Positions 1-6,091 are shown, numbered from the stretch's first letter. The stretch is DNA of 11,149 nucleotides from an uncultured Oscillospiraceae bacterium (GCA_900549155.1 URNF01000061.1:1-11149), one strand, 5' to 3'. Notes: a model not told the origin generated them from the letters alone. Made by a program: numbers and translations.

Positions 1-780
1 GGTCGTGAGATCGTGACAGAAGGTCATGCCGTTTCCCACCGATTTCGCTTCGCGCGCATAATCGATGCGGGCGACCGGCTCCTTTTCCTCGCCGCGGGCA
101 TACAGATACAGCATCTCCCCCGCCTTACCGAAGGTGCGACGCAGAAGCAGCAGATCGGCGTTTGCCAGATCACCGATGGTGTGTATCGCCATTTTGTGCA
201 GCGTTGCGGCAACGGAATTGCCGACATACAAAAGCGTTTCCACCGGCAGCGGATGCACGATGCGCTCCACAGCGTCACGGGGGATCTCGGTGGTAGCGTC
301 GGGCTTTTTGTAGTCACTCCCCAATTTGGCAAACACCTTGTTGAAGGACACGCCGACCGAAATGGTCAGCCCCGTCTCCTCCCGCACTTCCCGTCTGAGA
401 CGGTCGGCAATTTCGCGTCCCGACCCGAAAAGCCGTCTGCTGCCGGTCACATCCAGCCACGATTCGTCGATGCCGAACGGCTCCACCATATCGGTATAGC
501 GCGCATAAATAGCGTTGACACGCTTGGAATACGCAGCATACTCTCTGTGATGGGCGGGCACCAGCCGCAGGTCGGGGCACTTGCGCTGCGCTTTCCAGAT
601 CGTTTCGGCGGTCACCACCCCCGCCGCCTTTGCAAGCTCGTTTTTGGCAAGAATGATGCCGTGGCGGCTGTCGGGATCGCCGCACACCGCCATCGGCACG
701 TTGCGCAGCGCAGGATCGCGCACCATCTCCACCGACGCAAAAAAGCCGTTGCAATCGCAATGTAAGATCGTCCGATCCAT
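1..780 (-). CDS. dinB: Y-family DNA polymerase (DNA polymerase IV, DinB-type), C-terminus cut by window edge
   Basis: Error-prone translesion polymerase that copies past damaged template bases. The open frame runs from ATG at 780-778 to the window edge without a stop and gives 260 residues; family members are about 350-420, so the thumb end and little-finger domain are missing. Palm motif HCDCNGFFASVE at 7-18 contains metal ligand Asp9 and aromatic steric-gate residues Phe13/Phe14. The second catalytic pair is Asp105-Glu106 in GIDESWLDVT (103-112). SVGVSFNKVFAKLGSD (141-156) is the typical DinB/UmuC stretch, and KSVGNGMTF (246-254) marks the start of the little finger. An AGGAGAGG ribosome site lies 6 bases before the ATG. 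Its promoter and a LexA-like box sit just upstream, which suggests SOS control. The HCDCN form is common in clostridial members. DinB versus UmuC subtype cannot be fully settled without the C-terminus. Confidence 0.95.
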   Translation of the reverse strand, partial: MDRTILHCDCNGFFASVEMVRDPALRNVPMAVCGDPDSRHGIILAKNELAKAAGVVTAETIWKAQRKCPDLRLVPAHHREYAAYSKRVNAIYARYTDMVEPFGIDESWLDVTGSRRLFGSGREIADRLRREVREETGLTISVGVSFNKVFAKLGSDYKKPDATTEIPRDAVERIVHPLPVETLLYVGNSVAATLHKMAIHTIGDLANADLLLLRRTFGKAGEMLYLYARGEEKEPVARIDYAREAKSVGNGMTFCHDLTT

Positions 781-799
781 GCCGCACCTCTCCTAAAAA

Positions 800-813
800 C
801 AAACATTTGTTCT
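800..813 (-). promoter_or_regulatory. LexA/DinR-box-like operator
   Basis: The minus strand reads AGAACAAATGTTTG. This matches the Gram-positive SOS box CGAACRNRYGTTYC at 12 of 14 positions, and the core has the GAAC-N4-GTTT form reported for clostridial LexA sites. It covers the predicted transcription start of dinB, the usual place for a repressing site, and lies about 66 bases upstream of the divergent holin-like gene. Seen: the motif and its position. Inferred: LexA binding. Confidence 0.7.
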
Positions 814-834
814 TTATCAGTATACACGCATATT
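807..834 (+). promoter_or_regulatory. Possible weak promoter for the holin-like gene
   Basis: On the plus strand, TTGTTC (807-812), a 16-base spacer and CATATT (829-834) give a weak -35/-10 pair (3/6 and 4/6 matches). Its -35 overlaps the LexA-like box, so one repressor might control both directions. A competing -10, TATACT at 852-857, has no decent -35 and would start transcription almost at the ribosome site. Tentative. Confidence 0.3.
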
Positions 835-847
835 CCCTGCTTGTCAA
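819..847 (-). promoter_or_regulatory. Sigma-A promoter for dinB
   Basis: Read on the minus strand, TTGACA (847-842), a 17-base spacer and TATACT (824-819) form a near-perfect vegetative promoter. The predicted start point is near 812, giving a leader of about 32 bases with the AGGAGAGG ribosome site. The start point falls inside the LexA-like palindrome, so a bound repressor could block initiation. Confidence 0.85.
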
Positions 848-878
848 CACATATACTGTAAAAAAGGAGGGGGCCTTT

Positions 879-1103
879 ATGAGCATTGATTGGAAACGCA
901 AGCTGAGCAGCCGTAAGTTTTGGGCGGCGATCATCGGATTTATCACGCCGCTTTTGTTATCGTTCGGTGTGTCCAACGAGCAGGTCACGCAGATCGCGGG
1001 CATCATCATTTCCGGCGCGACAGCCATCGCCTACATATTGGGAGAGGGACTTGTTGACGCCAACCATGCCGGGACGGCGGAAAAGACGGAAGATGAAACC
1101 TGA
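879..1103 (+). CDS. Small phage-holin-like membrane protein
   Basis: A 74-residue protein starting with MSIDWKRKLSSRKFW. The start at 879 is set by AAGGAGG at 864-870, eight bases upstream; the frame is open further upstream but has no ribosome site there. A basic, Trp-containing N-terminus precedes two hydrophobic segments, about residues 15-31 and 38-54, joined by a short polar turn. YILGEGLVD (52-60) follows, and the tail is charged (EKTEDET). This layout and the GEGLVD-type ending resemble small holins of clostridial phages, which form pores in the cytoplasmic membrane. No endolysin, tail or integrase gene is next to it, so it is either a phage remnant or a host gene. It is the only plus-strand gene, divergent from dinB, and ends 7 bases before an intrinsic terminator. 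The family call rests on pattern, not on a search. Confidence 0.75.
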   Translation: MSIDWKRKLSSRKFWAAIIGFITPLLLSFGVSNEQVTQIAGIIISGATAIAYILGEGLVDANHAGTAEKTEDET

Positions 1104-1107
1104 CAGG

Positions 1108-1140
1108 AAAGCCGTCGGCGTGTGCCGACGGCTTCTTATC
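1108..1140 (+). terminator. Intrinsic terminator after the holin-like gene
   Basis: GCCGTCGGC (1111-1119), a GTGT loop and GCCGACGGC (1124-1132) form a perfect 9-bp GC-rich stem, lengthened to 11 bp by two A-T pairs. It is followed by the T-rich TTCTTATC. The stem starts 7 bases after the TGA at 1101-1103. It also lies just past the stop of the converging operon (1139), so the same hairpin may weakly end minus-strand transcripts, whose tail there is TTTCCTGTC. Confidence 0.85.
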
Positions 1141-1780
1141 ATTTCTGTATGTTCTTCTTTTTATACCCGCAGTCGCAATAGGGCCCGCCGGAAGCGATGG
1201 TGTATTCCCGCACAAAATCCGTCGCGCCGCCCGCCTCACTCATCGTATAGTCAAGGTGGCACAAAGCGGGTGTGAGGTCATACAGTCCGAGCTTTTCCAT
1301 CAAAACGCAGATGCCGCATTTTGTGAACCGCCCCTCATAGCCGCTGCCGTCGGGATATTCATAGAAATCCATGTTCCACGAATAAGGATTGCGGTCGGCG
1401 GCTTTCAGCGCCGCCGTCTTTTTCATGCCGTCGATGTCCTTTTCGGTGTATTTCGCTTTTCCGCTTTTGCGGCAAAACCATTTCATCGGCTTTGTCATCA
1501 TGGCGCGTGCGTAGTATTCCGTCAGCCTGTCCACATCCGGTCGCTGCGGCATGGAAAGGATGAACGCCGCGACAAGGGCGCAGTTGACAAGGTTCATCTT
1601 GAAGCGATCGCCCTTTTCAAATTCCGGCACCTCTGCGATGATCTGCCTATAGCGCGGCTTTGCCTTTTTGGCGATATCCTTCGCCGTGGCAGCATCATAG
1701 CCGAACACATCAATAAGTTTCCTTTGAAACGATCCCGCAAACAGCGTCCACATGCCCATGGGCATTCCGAAATATTTCAT
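1139..1780 (-). CDS. ATC-hydrolase-family protein (L-2-amino-thiazoline-4-carboxylate hydrolase-like)
   Basis: A 213-residue soluble protein. The C-terminal half has the pattern of the L-2-amino-thiazoline-4-carboxylic acid hydrolase family: KCGIC with Cys155 and Cys158, then ALCHLDY with Cys174 and Asp177, and a final TIASGG...CDCGYKK with Cys202, Asp203 and Cys204. The founding Pseudomonas enzyme opens a cyclic thiazoline on the way to L-cysteine; most homologues, this one included, have no proven substrate. No signal peptide or clear membrane segment. The ATG at 1780-1778 overlaps the stop of the upstream methyltransferase gene as ATGA, a translational-coupling arrangement. The ribosome site is a poor GGGGG, which fits coupled initiation. 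It is the last gene of the four-gene operon. Family call moderately firm, biochemical role open. Confidence 0.7.
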   Translation of the reverse strand: MKYFGMPMGMWTLFAGSFQRKLIDVFGYDAATAKDIAKKAKPRYRQIIAEVPEFEKGDRFKMNLVNCALVAAFILSMPQRPDVDRLTEYYARAMMTKPMKWFCRKSGKAKYTEKDIDGMKKTAALKAADRNPYSWNMDFYEYPDGSGYEGRFTKCGICVLMEKLGLYDLTPALCHLDYTMSEAGGATDFVREYTIASGGPYCDCGYKKKNIQK

Positions 1781-2385
1781 TTTGTATCCCCCGCAATCTT
1801 CGTTTTGAGCACCGCCACTGCACACGGGACTCTGCCCGTGCACAGGGTATAGTCGGCATCCGTATACCCCGCATCCGCGAAAAACCGTTTATAGGTATCA
1901 AGCGTAAATTCCCGTTTGAAATCCGCGCCCGCCTTGTCGAGGACACCCGAAGTGCCGTTGAGCGTGCTCTTTATATAGGTCGGAATGATCAGCCTGCCGC
2001 CGGGCTTACACACCCGTTCAAGCTCATGCAGCGCCGCATACGGATCATCCAGCAGATGGATCACATTTGCAGCAACGACCGCGTCAAAGCACCCGTCGGG
2101 ATACGGAAGCTGCAGAATATTTGCCTGTGCAAAGGTGATGTTGCCGTGTTTTTTGCATTTCCGCTTTGCCCGTTTGAGCATTTTTGCGGAAAAATCGGTG
2201 GCGACAAGGCTTTTGCAGCGGGGTGCGATCACATCGGTGAGAAGTCCCGTGCCGCAGGCACATTCCAGCACCTTGTCGGACGGAGCGATCCGCCTTTCCA
2301 CCGCCGCGCAAAGCGCCCGATCGGCTTTTCTGTTGATGACGTTGGCAAAAATGTCATACGCCCAAGCAACTCTGTCCCAAAACAT
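1777..2385 (-). CDS. Class I SAM-dependent methyltransferase
   Basis: A 202-residue cytoplasmic methyltransferase of the Methyltransf_11/UbiE-like type. Motif I is VLECACGTG (39-47, SAM-binding Gly-rich loop). Asp64 in VATDFS is the expected acidic residue at the end of strand 2 that holds the ribose. FDAVVAANVIHLLDDP (100-115) covers strand 4, and CKPGGRLI (126-133) is the usual post-motif turn. The N-terminal FWDRVAWAYDIF resembles UbiE/MenG and small-molecule methyltransferases. An AGGGGTGA ribosome site precedes the ATG, and the upstream hydrolase gene stops 6 bases before it. The acceptor is unknown; operon context suggests a small molecule rather than RNA or protein. A menaquinone role is unsupported, since no men genes are nearby. 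Confidence 0.88.
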   Translation of the reverse strand: MFWDRVAWAYDIFANVINRKADRALCAAVERRIAPSDKVLECACGTGLLTDVIAPRCKSLVATDFSAKMLKRAKRKCKKHGNITFAQANILQLPYPDGCFDAVVAANVIHLLDDPYAALHELERVCKPGGRLIIPTYIKSTLNGTSGVLDKAGADFKREFTLDTYKRFFADAGYTDADYTLCTGRVPCAVAVLKTKIAGDTK

Positions 2386-2391
2386 CTGTTG

Positions 2392-3177
2392 TCACCCCTG
2401 CGGTTCGTTTTTCAAAAAAGGCAGCTGCGGCAGCCTGTTTTCCTCTATGATCGTGCACAGCATTTCCGCAAAGCCCTGCGGGTCGCGGATCTGATACTGC
2501 ATGTGGTTATGTCCCGCAAAGATCGGGAAATTGCCCATCGGATACGCCTTCATGACGGCGTCCCTGTATTTCAGGTGCTCCTCGACACTGCCGAATGCGA
2601 AAAAGGCATGGCTTTGCAGCGTCTCCGTCAATGGCGGAAACGGTTTATTTTCCAGACTGTCCGAAAGCTGACGGCGCAGATTGCCGTATCGCAGCGCCTT
2701 GCCTGCGGCGATGAAATAGGGCTTTATGGCATCGTCGTCGCACCACATGAGCTTTTTGAGCGTTTTGCCGTTTGACCGATACAGGCTGCGGATCGCAAAA
2801 TATAAAAACGGCGTCATGATGCGGCGTGTCGTCCTGCCGATCTGCGCAAACTGTCCCCCGTCGAAGAAAGCATGCGAAACGGGCAGCTTTGTCTGCGTCA
2901 GAAACGCCATCGCCGGATCGGCACCGATGGACGACGCGACGACCAATGCAAGACTTTTCACCCCTTTGGAAGAAAGAAACGCCTCTGTCTGCCGCACCTC
3001 GTCCGCTTTGCTGCAATAGGTCTGCCCCGCACAGTAGACGGTAGAAGTCGGCAGGATACAGAAATATTTGTCACACAAGTGCTTTGCCACCGGCTCACTG
3101 CTTGCTCCCGTCACACCCATGGCATGAAAAAACAGCACGGCAGGACGGCGGCTGTCGCCGAAGGTTTCGAACAGCAT
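2392..3177 (-). CDS. Alpha/beta hydrolase-fold protein
   Basis: A 261-residue protein with the alpha/beta hydrolase plan. PAVLFFHAMGVTG (12-24) carries an HxMG oxyanion-type loop after the first strand. VVASSIGAD (79-87) is the nucleophile elbow with Ser83; its first Gly is replaced by Ala (ASSIG instead of GxSxG). FAFGSVEEH (193-201) sits where the catalytic acid normally lies (Glu199 or Glu200), and FAGHNHMQ (220-227) offers the catalytic His (223 or 225). No secretion signal, so it probably acts in the cytoplasm. GAGGTGAT lies a few bases before the ATG, and the upstream reductase-like gene ends 4 bases before it. Likely substrates are an ester, thioester or lactone made or used by the neighbouring enzymes. 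The substrate cannot be read from sequence. Confidence 0.82.
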   Translation of the reverse strand: MLFETFGDSRRPAVLFFHAMGVTGASSEPVAKHLCDKYFCILPTSTVYCAGQTYCSKADEVRQTEAFLSSKGVKSLALVVASSIGADPAMAFLTQTKLPVSHAFFDGGQFAQIGRTTRRIMTPFLYFAIRSLYRSNGKTLKKLMWCDDDAIKPYFIAAGKALRYGNLRRQLSDSLENKPFPPLTETLQSHAFFAFGSVEEHLKYRDAVMKAYPMGNFPIFAGHNHMQYQIRDPQGFAEMLCTIIEENRLPQLPFLKNEPQG

Positions 3178-3181
3178 CGTA

Positions 3182-4117
3182 TCACCTCAATTCGGCAAAA
3201 TAACGCGCACATTCCTTTTCGAGCGACTGCCACACCGGATACTGTGCGCCGTTTGCGTCAAAAAACGCTTTCAGATCTGCATTCAGTGCCCCCATCTCCC
3301 CGACAGCGTTCATGGCATGATCGGAAACGCAGATCTTGCCGAGAACGGTCGCGCACATCAGCTTGAAAAACCGCAGACAGGTCTTGCGATAGGCGTCGCC
3401 CTCAAATGCACTGTCGGCTTTCGGCAGGATCTCGTGACCGGCATCCCGTATGGCGCGATAGCCCTCGATGTTGGCGTCGATGAGACGGCTGAGATAGGCG
3501 GTGTCCTTTTTGAGCATTTTCAGATTGCCGTCGGTCTTGTAGCAAGCAAAAACAGCGGGAATGACAAACGCGGCATGGCACAGGAGATAGTCCCCCATGT
3601 TCGGTTCATAGGTGACCTTATATTTCGTTCCGTCAAAGATTTGCCCGATCAGCTTTCCGCCCGACGGGGCATCCTTCAGCGGTCCGATCGTGATCTTGTG
3701 CATATCGACCGAAACAACGCGGTCACTTTCCCGATGTCCCGCCGAGGACGCAAAGGCAAACAGCACGTTCTTCTCCGGGAAAAGCGCCGCCGTTTCCGCT
3801 GCACGCACGTTGTTGCCGACAAAGACGATGTTTTTCGTTTTGTTTGCCCGCAGAGCGTCCGCGACCGTTTCGATCTGCGTATAGCGCACAACGACAAAGA
3901 TCACGTCATACAGATCGTCGGGCGCAAGCGTGGTCACAACGGGCATGCGGCTGACCGATGTGTGCCGCGACAGCACATTTTTGATGCGCAGCCCGTTCTT
4001 TTCGATCTCTTCTGCCCATTTCCCGCGCGCCAGCAGCGCGACGTCCTTTCCGGCACGCAGCAGACTTTTGGCGAGGTTGCAGCCGAGAACGCCCGCACCG
4101 TATACAAGGATTTTCAT
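3182..4117 (-). CDS. Ketopantoate reductase (PanE/ApbA)-family NAD(P)-dependent oxidoreductase
   Basis: A 311-residue dehydrogenase with an N-terminal Rossmann fold: MKILVYGAGVLG puts the dinucleotide loop GAGVLG at 7-12, with ALLARGKW (28-35) after strand 2. VVVRYTQ (76-82) and VGNNVRAAE (100-108) follow the PanE family pattern. The C-terminal helical part includes SDHAMNAVGEM (265-275). The position normally held by the catalytic Lys (a KLxxN segment in true PanE) reads DYLLCH at about 176-181, so Lys and Asn are absent and true 2-dehydropantoate reduction is doubtful. The start is ATG 4117-4115, where the Rossmann strand begins; the open frame reaches 4243 but would add 42 unrelated residues across the promoter. 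The ribosome site is weak (GGGGG). First gene of the operon; no pan genes nearby, so no panE symbol is given. Confidence 0.85.
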   Translation of the reverse strand: MKILVYGAGVLGCNLAKSLLRAGKDVALLARGKWAEEIEKNGLRIKNVLSRHTSVSRMPVVTTLAPDDLYDVIFVVVRYTQIETVADALRANKTKNIVFVGNNVRAAETAALFPEKNVLFAFASSAGHRESDRVVSVDMHKITIGPLKDAPSGGKLIGQIFDGTKYKVTYEPNMGDYLLCHAAFVIPAVFACYKTDGNLKMLKKDTAYLSRLIDANIEGYRAIRDAGHEILPKADSAFEGDAYRKTCLRFFKLMCATVLGKICVSDHAMNAVGEMGALNADLKAFFDANGAQYPVWQSLEKECARYFAELR

Positions 4118-4154
4118 AGTAAAGCCCCCGTTTTGTGCTTCATTTCGGAATGTC

Positions 4155-4190
4155 ACGCAGAAGTTAGTATAGGCTAACTGCTGCGTTTTT
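4155..4190. promoter_or_regulatory. Second inverted repeat: operator-like, with a terminator-like shape on the plus strand
   Basis: CGCAG-A-AGTTAG (4156-4167), loop TATAGG and CTAACT-G-CTGCG (4174-4185) pair over 12 positions with one mismatch. On the plus strand it ends in TTTTT (4186-4190), but no plus-strand gene precedes it. On the minus strand its centre contains TATACT (4171-4166), and TTCAAA (4193-4188) stands 16 bases upstream of that, giving a possible second promoter P2. A dyad placed over a -10 is the usual layout of a TetR- or MarR-type operator. Seen: the dyad and hexamers. Inferred: regulation. Confidence 0.55.
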
Positions 4191-4215
4191 GAAATGCCGC
4201 CCGCGGCGGCATTTC
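4191..4215. repeat. Perfect 11-bp inverted repeat (hairpin) in the operon leader
   Basis: GAAATGCCGCC (4191-4201), loop CGC and GGCGGCATTTC (4205-4215) form a perfect 11-bp stem, strong in either strand's RNA. On the minus strand it is followed by AAAAACG rather than T, so it is not a standard terminator for the ABC operon upstream. It lies about 12 bases downstream of the predicted P1 start. It may be a leader structure, a processing or stability element that separates the two operons, or one copy of a dispersed palindromic repeat. Confidence 0.75.
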
Positions 4216-4233
4216 GTTGACCCTTCCGGTTGC

Positions 4234-4262
4234 ATTGTAGCACATACCGTTTCGTCTTTCAA
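4234..4262 (-). promoter_or_regulatory. Extended -10 promoter (P1) of the four-gene enzyme operon
   Basis: On the minus strand: TTGAAA (4262-4257), a 17-base spacer, TACAAT (4239-4234), with the extended -10 TGC directly before it. The predicted start near 4227 gives a leader of about 110 bases that contains both inverted repeats. The -35 begins only about 10 bases past the end of the ABC permease gene. Confidence 0.8.
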
Positions 4263-4271
4263 GAGAAAATT

Positions 4272-5174
4272 TTATCTGCGCTCGTCGGTGCGGCACAGGC
4301 GATACAGCAGCACATATACCGCCGTCAGCAGTGCCGTTGCACCGACAAGCACGGCATACATCGCCCACAGCTCCGCCTTGTGACCGAAAAAGTATATGTT
4401 GCAGTCGATGGAGTCCCGTATGCTGTCAATCACCGTGTCGGGAAAGCCGCTTTCCGCCATCTTGCGGTAAGCCCCCGCAAGCGCGTGACTGCGCATGAGA
4501 GCGGTGCCGTATGTCCCCGGCAAAAACGACAGCACCTTTTGCAGTCCGTCGGAAAAGCTGGAGATCGGCATATAGGCGCCGCAGATAAAGCCATAGCCCG
4601 CGCTGACGATCGTGCCGACCGCCGACGCCTGTCCGTTGGTGGAAAGCGAGAAGTTGACACAGGAGGAAAGCGCTGTGCCGAACAGGGTCAGAAGCACCAC
4701 GTCCAGCAGCATGAGCAGCACATCCCCCACCGTCATATACCAGCCGACGATCGCCAGGTACACAAGGCACACAGCAAAGGCGGCGACGGTAACGATGAGT
4801 GTCGTTGCCGCCGAGGCGAGAAAATAGCTCACTGCCAAGGTGGAACGCTTTACAGGCGACACCGTGATGTCGCGGCGCGCGCCGCTGACCTTATCCTGCA
4901 CCATGAGCAGATTGGAGCAAAACGCCACCGTCACACAGCTTACCGCCAAAAGCGAGGAGATAAGCTGTCCGCCGACGGTCGCATCGATCACCGCACCGTC
5001 CAGCGGAAAACCGGCGGGCAATGCGGCGGAGAAGCTGTCGCGATAGACCTTTGCCAAAAACGTCGCATACAGCACAAGCAGGATCATCGGCGTGATGAGA
5101 GATGTAAAGAACATCCCCTTGTCTTTGAAGAACAGTCGCACATTGCGCCGTGTAAGATTACCGAGTCCCATCAT
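4272..5174 (-). CDS. ABC-2 type transporter permease
   Basis: A 300-residue polytopic membrane protein, the membrane half of an exporter. Hydrophobic segments lie at about 22-42, 70-92, 116-141, 152-172, 184-206 and 268-292, the six-helix ABC-2 pattern. RRNVRLFFKDKGMFFTSLITPM (9-30) and the DKVSGARRDITVSPVKR segment (94-110) are typical of DrrB/YhgE-like permeases. The start at ATG 5174 is chosen because AGGGGGTG ends 6 bases upstream; a GTG at 5183 lies inside that ribosome site, and a second ATG is at 5171. The gene overlaps the end of its ATPase gene by 17 bases, so the two are co-translated. The substrate is unknown; homologues move antibiotics, peptides, lipids or polysaccharides outward. 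Confidence 0.9.
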   Translation of the reverse strand: MMGLGNLTRRNVRLFFKDKGMFFTSLITPMILLVLYATFLAKVYRDSFSAALPAGFPLDGAVIDATVGGQLISSLLAVSCVTVAFCSNLLMVQDKVSGARRDITVSPVKRSTLAVSYFLASAATTLIVTVAAFAVCLVYLAIVGWYMTVGDVLLMLLDVVLLTLFGTALSSCVNFSLSTNGQASAVGTIVSAGYGFICGAYMPISSFSDGLQKVLSFLPGTYGTALMRSHALAGAYRKMAESGFPDTVIDSIRDSIDCNIYFFGHKAELWAMYAVLVGATALLTAVYVLLYRLCRTDERR

Positions 5175-6084
5175 CGACGGCACCCCCTGTCAGTTTCTTT
5201 CCGGTGACGGCAAGGAACACGTCGTCCATCTTGCCTTTTGTGATCTCATAGTCCTTGAAAAGTGCGGGATGCTGCAAAATGAGTGCCGTTGCCGCCGCCG
5301 TGTCCGGCACGGACACGCGCACCGCGTCGCGCAGCGGCTCACACGGCAGCTGCAAGACCGCTGCTTCTTTTTCTGTCACACCGTACAGGGTGACAAAATC
5401 CCCCGTATATGCATTTTTCAGCGCAAGCGGCGTTCCCTCGGCGGCGATCCTGCCGCTGTCCAAAATCACCACATAGTCGGCGTCCGCCGCTTCTTCCATA
5501 TAGTGTGTGGTGAGCAGAACGGTCATGTTCTCCTTTTGCCGCAGCGTCTGCACCACCTGCCACAACAGATGGCGCGTCTGCGGATCAAGCCCCGTCGTCG
5601 GTTCGTCCAAAATCAGAATTTCCGGACGGTGCAGCAGCGCTCGCGCGATGTCGATGCGGCGGCGCTGTCCGCCGGACAGCTTTCCGACCGTGCGGGACAA
5701 AAGCGGTGTGAGCTCCAGCAGTGCGCAAAGCTCCGAAAGGCGCGCCTTGAACGCGCTGCCTGTGATGCCATACAGCGCTGCACGGCTTTGCAGGTTTTCC
5801 CGCACCGTCAGCGCGCTGTCCAGAACGGAATTCTGAAACACCACGCCGAGCCGCCGCGCGATCGGCGCCATGCCGTCCTCGATATTCTGCCCTGCCACCC
5901 GCACCGTGCCGCTGTCCTTGCGCAGCTGTCCGCACAGAATGGAGATGGTGGTGGATTTGCCGGCGCCGTTGACGCCGAGAAACGCAAACAGCTCCCCGCG
6001 CCGCACCGCAAAGGACAGATCCTGCACCGCTTTCACATCGCCGAAGGATTTGCACAAATGCGCGATTTCAATACTGTGTTCCAT
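5158..6084 (-). CDS. ABC transporter ATP-binding protein (DrrA/CcmA-like)
   Basis: A 308-residue ATPase that powers the neighbouring ABC-2 permease. All motifs are intact: Walker A GVNGAGKST (37-45), Q-loop VVFQNSVLD with Gln84, signature LSGGQRRR (136-143), Walker B LILDEPT (157-163) with catalytic Glu161, D-loop GLDPQT, and switch His194 in TTHYMEEA. The C-terminal 90 residues after the ATPase core (from about 220) match the extra domain of drug-exporter ATPases of the DrrA type. An AGGTAGGG ribosome site precedes the ATG, which lies 7 bases after the stop of the XRE-membrane gene. The set is therefore one operon: regulator, ATPase, permease. It should act as a homodimer at the inner face of the membrane. 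Confidence 0.95.
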   Translation of the reverse strand: MEHSIEIAHLCKSFGDVKAVQDLSFAVRRGELFAFLGVNGAGKSTTISILCGQLRKDSGTVRVAGQNIEDGMAPIARRLGVVFQNSVLDSALTVRENLQSRAALYGITGSAFKARLSELCALLELTPLLSRTVGKLSGGQRRRIDIARALLHRPEILILDEPTTGLDPQTRHLLWQVVQTLRQKENMTVLLTTHYMEEAADADYVVILDSGRIAAEGTPLALKNAYTGDFVTLYGVTEKEAAVLQLPCEPLRDAVRVSVPDTAAATALILQHPALFKDYEITKGKMDDVFLAVTGKKLTGGAVDDGTR

Positions 6085-6091
6085 ATGATCC

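Noticed and set aside
879..1103. A prophage or a type I toxin at the holin-like gene
   Set aside because: No other phage gene, attachment repeat or antisense RNA promoter is visible. At 74 residues with two segments it fits a holin better than a typical type I toxin.
3182..4117. Gene symbol panE
   Set aside because: The catalytic Lys/Asn are missing and no pantothenate genes are nearby.
4155..4190. Plus-strand intrinsic terminator
   Set aside because: It has the right shape (stem plus T5), but no plus-strand gene or promoter is seen upstream, so it is listed as an operator-like dyad instead.
3182..4243. Longer reductase-like protein starting at 4243
   Set aside because: The extra 42 residues run through the P1 promoter region and both dyads and precede the Rossmann strand, which naturally begins at the Met at 4117.
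5175..5183. GTG start for the ABC permease at 5183
   Set aside because: This GTG is part of the AGGGGGTG ribosome site that serves the ATG at 5174.
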